From Polychytrium aggregatum (lineage: Eukaryota; Chytridiomycota; Chytridiomycetes; Polychytriales), in assembly GCF_025602895.1 (NCBI RefSeq), contig NW_026516402.1, positions 1 to 57,491 of the forward strand: a stretch of DNA of 57,491 nucleotides, read 5' to 3'. Made by a program: the position numbers and the translations under genes. The notes below the pieces were generated by a model. The model worked only from the letters and a program-made list of their open reading frames with translations, ran no database searches and was not told the DNA's origin. This document shows, one piece after another, positions 10,333-18,566 of the stretch (its first letter is position 1; every line of letters starts with the position of its first letter).

Positions 10333-11945
10333 TTGCGGGGAGGAGTGGTTCCTTCGCGTCCGCCTTTTTCTTGGCGGCCTGGTTTGTTGCGAGCCAGTTC
10401 CTTCGCCTTAGCAGTGATCTGCTCGGCGACGGCTGGGTCGTTCATCTTCCGTTGGTACAAGGTCGCCGTGAGGAGGTCATTGGATTCCGCACATATCCTG
10501 GCAGCGCGTTCAATGAAGCTCTTGATTTGGAGCTTCTTGGACTCCTTCTCGGCCTCGGTGATCTTCGACACGTCCATGTGTGCGACTTCAGTGAATTTCA
10601 TGTCCGTAATGTGCTTCAAGAATTCTTCTCTCGAGCTCTTGTCTCTGAGAACAAACTCACAGACGCTGTTGTTGACAAAGCTGATATTGAGAATCTGGTT
10701 GGTGGCAAAGCCCTTCTCCTTGAAAGCTTGTCTGATCGTGCGGTAGCTACCCCGAGGGATACCCTTGACGTAAACCCAAGCGGCGTTGTCCATCCTATCC
10801 TTTAAGGGTCCTTCCTCGACAGGGACCGAGGATCTGATCATCCTGAATGGCGTGGCAGTCTTGGGCACCAGCCACTTGCCGTCGGTGGGGTCACGGCCGC
10901 GGAGGATGGCGCCGATGGCCTCGTTCTTCTTGCCGGCATCGGCCTCCTGGTGGACTTTTTCGAGGGCCGCCAGCTTGCGCGCGTCGATTGTCTTGTTGTC
11001 GGGCTGCTTCTTGGCACCCCGCTGGGCGGCTGCTGCGTAGGATGTCGGAGCTGGGCGTTCCGAGATGGCCCGGGACGCATGCTCCAGCTCGGAGGCGAGC
11101 GTCTGCATGCACTCGGTGGCGCTCTGGGTCAGGGCCTTGATTCTAGCAGCTTCCTCGGGCTTGCTGAGGTCCAGCTTGGCGAGTTCTTCGTTAATCTTCT
11201 GAGCTTTCTTGAGAAGCTCACTCTGGATGTGCTGAAGCTGCTGTTGGGGACTCTGCTTCTTGCGCATGTCGGTGGCGCAGACGCGCTTCCCGACAGCCCT
11301 GGCATCGGCGAGGGAGGCCCGTTGTTCGAAAAGCTTCCATCCGGCTTCGTCATGGCGGGTCATCAGGCCCCAGAATACGAGGATGGAAAAATGCTTCCCG
11401 CATTCTTCCACCTTGGTGGCGGCGTCCGGGCTCATCAGCATGTTCTTGCAGACGACCGAGTGCTGGGCGTCGTCGATACGCCAGGCGGGGGGCTTGCTCC
11501 CTCTGCAACGGGAGCATTGAACTTGGTCTGCCTTCAGAGCGAAGACAAACCTAAAGCGGCGGTAGGTGATGTCTTTGAAATCGACCGGGATGAAGTCCTG
11601 GTCGGTGAGAGTGTTGTTCTTGGCCTTCTCGAGGATCGAGAGGGCCCACTTCTTTTCTTCAACCACGTCGGGCGGGTTGGGAAAGATTGCCGAATCTGCA
11701 TAGAGCTCTTCGATAATTTCTTCGACGGTCTTCTTGCGACCGACGTGCAGCTGGATGGGCTCACCATCCCTGCGGTGCTTTTTGGTGGGTGCTGATTCGG
11801 TGGCCTCGGTGATATTGGCGCTACTGACCTGATGGCCGTTGCTTCCTAGGCTGCGATTTTCGTCCGGTTGGCCTGGTTCTTGGGCAGCAGGGCTGCCCGA
11901 GGTGTCTATGGCCATCTCGTTGATGGCCGTTTGGGTCGGGGGCAT
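10329..11945 (-). CDS. LINE ORF1: RNA-binding/coiled-coil protein (538 aa)
   Basis: First ORF of the element. The open frame continues upstream through the tRNA-Gly gene, which cannot be element sequence, so I place the start at the first Met inside the element (MPPTQTAINEM, 11945). Visible parts: a CxxC ... H ... C cluster near CSRCRGSKPPAW that could bind zinc; a charged helical stretch rich in Gln/Lys/Glu (QQLQHIQSELLKKAQKINEE), probably a coiled coil; a segment AWVYVKGIPRGSYRTIRQAF followed by FVLRDKSSREEF that has an RRM-like beta-alpha-beta look; and a basic tail. LINE ORF1 proteins package element RNA. The sequence is little conserved between elements, so family assignment rests on position and these features. 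Confidence 0.8.
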   Translation of the reverse strand: MPPTQTAINEMAIDTSGSPAAQEPGQPDENRSLGSNGHQVSSANITEATESAPTKKHRRDGEPIQLHVGRKKTVEEIIEELYADSAIFPNPPDVVEEKKWALSILEKAKNNTLTDQDFIPVDFKDITYRRFRFVFALKADQVQCSRCRGSKPPAWRIDDAQHSVVCKNMLMSPDAATKVEECGKHFSILVFWGLMTRHDEAGWKLFEQRASLADARAVGKRVCATDMRKKQSPQQQLQHIQSELLKKAQKINEELAKLDLSKPEEAARIKALTQSATECMQTLASELEHASRAISERPAPTSYAAAAQRGAKKQPDNKTIDARKLAALEKVHQEADAGKKNEAIGAILRGRDPTDGKWLVPKTATPFRMIRSSVPVEEGPLKDRMDNAAWVYVKGIPRGSYRTIRQAFKEKGFATNQILNISFVNNSVCEFVLRDKSSREEFLKHITDMKFTEVAHMDVSKITEAEKESKKLQIKSFIERAARICAESNDLLTATLYQRKMNDPAVAEQITAKAKELARNKPGRQEKGGREGTTPPRK

Positions 11946-12047
11946 GTGGAGGGGGTCGTTGGTTGAGAGTGTTGAGCGGTTTGTTAATAAAAGAGCGACG
12001 GAGAGCCTGTGCCTGTGGATCCAAAAGTTGAGATCAAGGTCAAGCTC

Positions 12048-12063
12048 GCATGGTTGGTCCAGT
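12048..12063 (+). repeat. Target-site duplication, right copy
   Basis: GCATGGTTGGTCCAGT, identical to 6572-6587. It forms the first 16 nt of the intact tRNA-Gly at 12048-12118, so the duplication regenerates the whole gene. Confidence 0.92.
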
Positions 12064-12118
12064 GGTAGAATTGCCGCCTGCCACGCGGCAGACCCGGGTT
12101 CGATTCCCGGACCATGCA
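12048..12118 (+). tRNA. tRNA-Gly (anticodon GCC), copy 2, regenerated beside the LINE
   Basis: Same 71-nt sequence as the reverse complement of copy 1: acceptor GCATGGT/ACCATGC + A, anticodon loop CTGCCAC, followed by a TTTT and a T7 run. All internal Pol III promoter sequence (A box TGGTCCAGTGG, B box GGGTTCGATTCCC) is present. Its original 5' flank now lies 5.46 kb away, next to 6572; its new 5' flank is the LINE 5' end. Confidence 0.95.
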
Positions 12119-13035
12119 CTTTTGCTTGGCGTTTTTTTGGGCCATTCTTTTTTTCCATACCACCCTCCTCTTCCGCGGCTGGGTTGGCTGGCTTCGGATG
12201 GTATCGTGCATTCCCATGGCCCTTTTCATTCTATCCATTCATTCGGTTGATTGCCGACGGAACCAGTGGCGATTTTGCTGTTCTGTATCTTGTTGCCCGG
12301 TTGGACGCCGCAATACCGTGACGCCATCGGCGGCAGTGCCCGCAATCAACCGAGACCCTCTGGTATCTGTATCAGCAAATTCGCTCCAACAATGGGGTGG
12401 GTGCTTGGTGTTTTGCAAGTACCACTTCACTCTTGAAACAATCAAGACACGGCCGAGGAAAAATGCACTTACCAGGAAAGGTATCGATGGCAACAGCCCC
12501 AGAATAGGGCATAATTGGCGTCGTGTATTGGTCTGGCAGAAGACACGAAGGGCATCGAGAATCGAGACGAGGCACGCAGGGGCCGGAAGCGCGATAGGAG
12601 GCGGTATGAGCTGAGCAACGAGACAAGTTGGGTGGGCAGAGCTCGGTCGCTCACAGGCGGCGCAATCGGAGCCCAAGATTCATGATTCAAGATTCAAGAC
12701 TCAAGGAACAAGATTCAAGGGACAAAACCCCAGTCGCCGAACAACCAGCTATGGCAAAATCCTGTTCATGGTGTGCGGTGTGCGGTGTGTGGTGTGTATG
12801 GTGTGCGATGTGCGATGTGCGATGTGCGATGTGCGATGTGCGATGTGCGATGTGCGATGTGCGATGTGTTGTATAGATAGGTGACGGTATGACGATGCAT
12901 GTTTGATCAGCATACGGAGATAAGATTTTGGTATCGCGGGACTGCGATGGTGGTGTGGTGGGTGGCTCTGGGAGAATAGTTCGTCGATATTGATACAGTA
13001 ACATAGGATATGAAATTAATGACGGCACAACCAAC
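12119..13035. other. Intergenic region with a 7-bp satellite
   Basis: No supported gene. At 12668-12720 there are imperfect GATTCAAGA-like repeats. At 12803-12868 a 7-bp unit, GTGCGAT, repeats about nine times. The open frames are short and overlap on both strands. Confidence 0.55.
12803..12868. repeat. (GTGCGAT)n 7-bp tandem repeat
   Basis: About nine near-perfect copies, grading on the left into GTGTGCGGT variants. Confidence 0.85.
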
Positions 13036-13108
13036 GGATGGGTAGCGCAGTCGGCAGCGCGTGGGTCTCATAATCCCAAGGCCGCGAGTTCGATTCTCGC
13101 CTCGTCCA
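13036..13108 (+). tRNA. tRNA-Met (anticodon CAT), elongator type
   Basis: A 73-nt cloverleaf. The acceptor GGATGGG pairs with CTCGTCC (with G-U), discriminator A. The anticodon stem TGGGT/TCCCA closes the loop CTCATAA, anticodon CAT. The T arm is GCGAG-TTCGATT-CTCGC. A TTTT run follows at about 13115. The TTC T-loop and lack of an initiator-type A1-U72 acceptor suggest elongator Met; lysidine-type Ile is not expected in a nuclear genome. Confidence 0.93.
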
Positions 13109-13305
13109 TTCTCTTTTGGTCTGCAACCAACCTGTGTTGGCTCTGCCGTGTGTTTTTCACTCTTGCCGTCTGGCCTGTTTCCCATCGCCATCTCTCAGCC
13201 ACATGCAGAAGCGCCTTGGTGTCTCTGCCTTTGCGCTTTCAATTTTCAATTTTCACAGACCCCTGCAGCAGCCACGGCTCGGACTGGTCGTGGCCATCGA
13301 TGTGT

Positions 13306-13526
13306 GCTGCTGGCTGTTGCTGGCTGTTGCTGCTGGCTGTTGCTGGCTGTTGCTGCTGGCTGTTGCTGGCTGTTGCTGCTGGCTGTTGCTGGCTGTTGCT
13401 GCTGGCTGTTGCTGGCTGTTGCTGCTGGCTGTTGCTGGCTGTTGCTGCTGGCTGTTGCTGCTGGCTGTTGCTGCTGGCTGTTGCTGCTGGCTGTTGCTGC
13501 TGGCTGTTGCTGCTGGCTGTTGCTGC
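13306..13526. repeat. GCTGTTGCTG/GCTGCTGG-type minisatellite
   Basis: About 220 bp of alternating GCTGTT and GCTGCTG units with a higher-order period of about 22 bp. It opens long frames (Leu/Val/Cys-rich on plus, Gln/Ser/Ala-rich on minus) that are artefacts of the repeat. Confidence 0.9.
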
Positions 13527-13850
13527 GCACAGGCCTTCTTGGCCTGCCGCTGTTCCTTTGCCTCGGACATTCCCGCTCCTCCCCGTCGCCAACTCCATCC
13601 GCCATGAGCACCGGAAGCTTCAATGCAAACAAAACCAAGGTGTGTCGCGGCGTCCCTCCCCCGGCTCAGTCGCCATGGCTCTCGCCTGTTTTCTGCATGA
13701 CTTGTGCTTGACTGTTGCAGGGCATCCGCAAGGCATCTGCGTGGGTTTTACAGCGTTTCTGTGTGGGCTTCTGCATGAGCTTTGCTGGGCCTCTGTGTGG
13801 GTTCTGCACCATCCCGCCACCGTTCCCGCTGGCCGCCATTCTTCTCGACC

Positions 13851-13942
13851 CACATATCACATATCACATATCACATATCACATATCACATATCACATATC
13901 ACATATCACATATCACATATCACATATCACATATCACATATC
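13851..13942. repeat. (ACATATC)n 7-bp tandem repeat
   Basis: Twelve to thirteen near-perfect copies ending in ACATATCCACATACC. It has the same 7-bp period as the array at 12803-12868, on the other side of tRNA-Met. Confidence 0.9.
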
Positions 13943-14299
13943 CACATACCCACACGACCAGCACCATCGCCGCTCGTGTGTGCGTCTCGATCATGTTCAA
14001 CCCCTTGCTCAACCTCCATTTGATTCCCTTGGCCCATTTCGGCATCTCCCGTTTCCTCGCCCAGGTGCTCTTCGTCCTGATCGAGGCTCTCTTCTCTGCA
14101 ATCCGTTCCAGTCTTCACGCTGTTGACACTCTCCCCGCCATCGTTCATATTGTGTCTCTCTCAGTTTTGTCGATAATCCATCGAACCCACACTTCAATCG
14201 ACTCATGCCGCAAATCCATCGTCATGGTTTGACAACAGAAAATTGTCAAACCAATGTCCTATCGTTGTTTGAGTCACTGTCCAAAACAAAATGTTTAAC

Positions 14300-14373
14300 C
14301 ACCCACGGCGGGGGTCGAACCCGCAGCCTTTGGATTAGAAGTCCAATGCGCTATCCAATTGCGCCACGCGGGC
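14300..14373 (-). tRNA. tRNA-Arg (anticodon TCT)
   Basis: Minus-strand cloverleaf. GCCCGCG pairs with CGTGGGT (two G-U), discriminator G. The anticodon stem TTGGA/TCCAA closes the loop CTTCTAA, giving TCT. The T arm is GCGGG-TTCGACC-CCCGC. A TTTT lies a few bases past the 3' end. No intron. Confidence 0.92.
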
Positions 14374-15392
14374 TTTCGCTCATTCTCTTTCCTTAATGAC
14401 ATACACATACAATCCTCTTCTAACCCTTAGATTCCACATCACATTCTCCCCCGCATACCCCCACATTTTCATCTGTACTTGATCCGGCCTCATCTCTCAC
14501 CTTGTTTTGTTTTGCATGGGACTTGATCACCACATTTTCCACACGATTCATTTCCATTCCTCTCTCTCTCGTTCTCCCTTCCCAGTTCATCAATTGCATC
14601 GTCGTTGCTTCCTTCAAGATCCCGGCTTCGACTGGATCTCCGTCTTCGTACCCGGACTGATAGATAATCCCGCTTTTCAAGCATGGCAAGTCCTTCGTCC
14701 GACTCCAATATGATCCGCCAAATCCTTGGCCTTGATTAAGCGCTCCAAGTACACTTCAAGATGATGCAGATCGGAGGTCATGGCGGCGATAGGCAATTGT
14801 GAATCAAGCGGCGTTTGTTCGGCCATCATGTTTCGTCGGCTATTGTTCTCGCTTTTCCTTGGCACGAATTTATTGATTGTCAGAGAAAATACCAACGCTC
14901 AGCGAGTTGCGAGGGTCCCAGCTGGTATTAGCCATATTAAGCCAGCCACGATCGTTGTTATATGTTTTGTTGGTGCATGAGAGCTCCCCCGTCCTGACTT
15001 GTTCGTATTAATTACCGCCAATCCCAGCGTTGAGAAGGACCATTAACACATGCTCAGTATCATTCCTGTCTCGGATGTCATCTGCAAGTGTTTTCTCGGG
15101 ACCCAAAGGGAAGCAATCTCTACCAGCAACCACCGCCTGATTTCTTCATTATTTTACATGCGCCGTGACTCGGTCGGCAATACCGATTCTCTATTGCTTG
15201 AAACTTGCTTATCCCCTCCCCACATTGTCGAGTCAGGCCACGCATCGAAGACGCCTCAACATCAAGTTTATGGGCCAAGTCTCAAAGCTTTGTGCTTGTG
15301 GTGGGATGTGAAGGTCAGGATATGTGCGCGTCGTTTCCACCGTTGGCTTTGGAGACGACACTACCAAGGCAGTTCTATTACCATCTTCGTGT
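14374..15392. other. Intergenic; possible small minus-strand coding remnant
   Basis: At 14829-14677 (minus) an open frame begins MMAEQTPLDSQLPIAAM and looks protein-like. At about 14708-14490 (minus) a different frame (LESDEGLAMLEKRDYL ...) also looks protein-like and ends in a donor-like CAAG|GTGAGA. I could not join them with a GT-AG intron; the frames meet at the same bases. It could be a small gene with a frameshift, a remnant, or chance. Nothing else is supported. Confidence 0.3.
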
Positions 15393-17283
15393 CTAAAGGA
15401 GCAAGCTGCGGATCCTGTTTTGGATCTCGGGGGTGACGCCAATGGAGCTTAGGTAGTTCGGCACGCCACCATACTCGCTCTGGATATAGGCCAGAGTCGA
15501 TTCCATGACCTGTCAGCCGAGAGTGGATAAGGCTGTTAATTGATTGCAGCGGCACTTTGCCAGGGCAGTATACAGGAGTGCTCGAGACACCAAGATCTAG
15601 GCTCCATTTGCCTCGTTTCGTTTGAGGGGGGGGGGAGACGGATGCAGTCTGTTCATATGCTCCCGCTGCTTGGGTTTCTCCTGTCGCAGATGTTGTGTCC
15701 CAAAGTCGGGCTAGCTTTCTCACCTCGGGCGGGCTTTTTGAGAACTCCTCTGATACGCCAAACTTGCCGGCTTCTTTTACAATGTTCCCCATGAATCCGC
15801 TTTCGACGAGATTGCCTTCTGACAGCTGGTAGTCACTGACCACGTCTTGGTCCGAAACGCCGAGGACCTTGAGAAGTAGGGCTATGAATCCAAAGTACCA
15901 CATCGAGTCGCAGCGACAGAGTGATTTGGCAAAGAGACGGAGGAAATCAGGGATGTTACACGACAGGTGCTGTTGTAAGACGATGGCAGAGGTTGTTGGG
16001 TAACAGTACTGCGGTTGCTGAAATGACTCAATTGTCGCCACCGTCTTGACGTTCACCTGAAATCAAGCCGGTGCGGTCTTTTCCAGCAGAGCAGTGGATC
16101 AGGATCGGATGCGCTCGTTCGTCCGCAAGAATATCGAAGGCACGCTTGATATAGTGGCCGCAGTAAGTAATAAAAACTTTGTTGAGGCCCAGCAGCCCAT
16201 CTCGGTTGAAGGCACTATCTTGAAGGGCAACCCGCTTTGCATCGTCGAGTCGGGCGGTGGCGACGCTGGCGACCAACGAACTGAGATCGACAATGGACGA
16301 ATCGGTGCAGGGAGCAACGAGCAGGTGAGCAGTTGTTCGCGGCGAATGATAAGCTGGCATTCCGCCAAACTCCTCTGGGATGGGACTGCAAGGCCGCCCG
16401 TGGTGCGCAATGGAACCACGCAGAGGGAGAGTGGCGGTTTGTAACCTGTCGTGGGTGGTGCCTTTGAGCAAGCCCACACTTCTTGCGGGAACCTATGCAG
16501 CATATTCGACCAGTGTCCTCGATTGGACACAGCTATCAGCGATGCCGCGGTGATCTCAATCGACAGGACTCACAGTTTGGATCGAAGGGGCAGCGATGCA
16601 AATACAGGTAAATATAGAGCCTTGGTAAAATCCAACTTGATTCTCACTCGATCCTGGTCGTTGGTGCGGTATCGCTGGATTGTGCGTCATCAGTGGCATG
16701 CCGTGGATAAGTGGAAGAGGGGAAGTGGGCACAAGTGAGGTTTTCCAGCGGATAAAGGGACGAGCAGAGGGACGAGCAGAGGGAAATACCTGTTGGATGA
16801 ACTGCTGGTTGATAAGCGGTGGCTCCTCGGCAACTTTCTCGGAACTGCGGGTGGATAGGCGAGTGTGTCAAGTCCGCTGCACCGTGATCCAACCGAACGG
16901 CCGCATTGCCAAGTGGGCATCGCAGCCAGATCCAGAAACGGGGACTAGCAGGCGAGACCTGCTACTTGCAGTCTTCGCTCCGGGGTCGGTTTCAGCGACG
17001 TTGCGGGCAAAACAACGGCATTCCTCCGACGGTTGTGGGGACAGCGCTGGTGAGGTGCCCTGCTCTTGGGTGCAGCTACGTTCGTCTTGTCATCTGGACT
17101 ATCCACACCGCACTCAGCACTCTCCGGCGTCCCTGCTTTTGGTCTTCCTGGTGCACAGCATACCTTGAACGCAGGTCCATAATAGTTTTGATTCCCAGGT
17201 TCTTGGTGATGAAGTCGACGTCGGATTGTGTGCCCAGGTCGGGCGTGGCCGAGCGAAAGACGAGCCCAGACTTTGCAAATCTG
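15393..17283 (-). CDS. Tyrosine phosphatase-like protein (fungal Y_phosphatase3 type), multi-exon, 5' end unresolved
   Basis: A phosphoprotein or phosphoinositide phosphatase by family. The signature loop HCSAGKDRTG (Cys nucleophile, Arg; C-x5-R) is at about 16085-16056. Exons I can support on the minus strand: about 17283-17164, containing SGLVFRSATPD and IKTIMDLRS, ending AG|GTATGC; an exon ending at 16057 with KRAFDILADERAHPILIHCSAGKDRTG; 15881-15724 (ALLLKVLGVSDQDVV to FSKSPPE, donor GAG|GTGAGA); and 15509-15393 (VMESTLAYIQSEYGGVPNYL to the stop). Phases agree at the last three junctions. The order VFRSA ... DLRS ... HCxxGKDRTG ... YGG matches this family. The exon(s) between 17163 and about 16320 and the initiator Met are not resolved. 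Confidence 0.7.
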
Positions 17284-18566
17284 GATGGGATGGACTGGGT
17301 GAGTTGCAGATGTCGGGAGACAGAGAGCCAAGCGGCGAGTACAACGTGGTGGGTTTTTGCGAGGGTGAGCCGTGGCATGAGGGCAGTGATAACTTGGGAG
17401 TTATATGAATGCAAACGGATGTCGCCGCACATACTTTCCGCAGGCATCGCGGAAGTTTGGAATGCTTTCAAAGCTGTAAAGCAGCTGGTGGGTCGCTTGG
17501 GAGCCCATCGAGTCGATATGAAAGGCTGCAGATGAACGTGGTGGGAGGGGTAGGCTGTGTCTGGATTGTTGGAGACGGCTGCACGATTAGAAACCAGCAT
17601 TTGGCAGCCGCCGATGGGCTTTTTGATCCCGGGCATCCACAATGTTGGCTCTGGCTCATTCAGCACCAAAGGACGCTGGAACCAAGCCGACGAGAGAACA
17701 CAGAGCAGGCTTCGTACTTTTCCGGCGACGGACGACGATGGGAGGAGCAGGTCTATCGTGGGCGGAGAGACGGCGGGCGAGCAGGCGGGTTTCGATGGCT
17801 TTCGGCCAGCCGAGTCTCGGATAGAACAAGTCTCGGGACAAGTCTCAAGATGGGCCGTGCCCGATTGCGATGGCGATCCGGGTGTTGAGATCGAAGCTGG
17901 TCTGTCGGGCCAAGGCTCAGCGGAGGACGGTTCGCCTCGCTGGGTTCCAGCCGCAGCGACGTTTGTGACCCAAGAGCACGGGAAGGAGCGTGCTTGTTTG
18001 GGGAAGGGAAAACGGAGCATGCCCCGGGAGAATCCCTGGCTTGAGCGAAGATTTGCGGTTGGAGTGGCGATCGCCATGGCCGATTCTGCTCGAAGAGACG
18101 GCGCTTTATCACTCAGGCGAGGTTATCGACCGGTATCGCAAGGCGCCAAGCCAGAGCAACGCTGCTGATGTCCCGCTTGCGCTCAACATCCGATGCCGCC
18201 AACTCGTTGACACCCTGGATGAACAAATGGCTGCAAGAGCGGCATCGGGGAGAAGCGATGCCGGAGCCGACAATATCATTGCCACGTCGGTGATTCAAAG
18301 CGCACAGACTGGATGGATCGGCACCAGCACTTATAAGGTTGGATGAGCCCAAGCAAGTCGTCCATGCTCTGATTCGGAAATGTGGGAACTGCGTTATCGC
18401 CACCATGTATGGACACAGGACCGACCCGCATGGCCAAGGGGTCCCGCTCTGGATCGGGTCCGCGGGACAGGGGGTGCCGTGGATACCCTCCCATCGAGCG
18501 GGTGCCTATATATGCATCCACCTCATCTGTCCTCTGGTCTCATCCGCTCCATCAAAGAACGCAGCA
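17284..18566. other. Unresolved region upstream of two divergent genes
   Basis: Lies between the phosphatase 5' end and the TIR-NLR start, so it should hold both promoters and perhaps the phosphatase first exon. Long open frames exist on both strands (for example 18077-17284 minus), but I recognise no domain. No repeat is obvious. Confidence 0.4.

Larger units (their letters stand above)
6588..12047 (-). mobile_element. Full-length non-LTR (LINE) retrotransposon inserted in a tRNA-Gly gene
   Basis: A 5460-bp element on the minus strand with a 16-bp target-site duplication of tRNA-Gly sequence. Order on the minus strand: a short 5' leader (12047-11946), ORF1 (11945-10329), ORF2 (10332-6832), and a 3' UTR ending near 6588. 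Both ORFs are intact and overlap by 4 nt (ATGA). There is no poly(A) or simple-repeat tail at the 3' junction; an AATAAA lies at 6601-6606, about 13 bp inside it. APE-type endonuclease plus RT without a visible RNase H places it among APE-bearing LINE clades found in fungi (Tad1/I-like), but the clade needs a phylogeny. Intact ORFs and an exact TSD suggest a young, possibly active copy. Confidence 0.93.
13109..14299. other. Repeat-rich intergenic region with an unproven small exon
   Basis: Holds the two arrays listed separately (13306-13526, 13851-13942). Between them an ATG at 13604 begins MSTGSFNANKTK and is followed by a good donor (AAG|GTGTGT) and a later TTGCAG acceptor near 13720. The continuation runs into the 7-bp satellite, so I do not call a gene. 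Confidence 0.4.

Noticed and set aside
10329-12158. LINE ORF1 starting at the upstream Met (MEKKNGPKK)
   Set aside because: That start lies beyond the tRNA-Gly gene, outside the element; the first Met inside the element at 11945 is preferred.
13150-14232. A 360-residue Leu/Val/Cys-rich and His/Ile/Thr/Tyr-rich protein
   Set aside because: It is translation of the GCTGTTGCTG minisatellite and the (ACATATC)n satellite.
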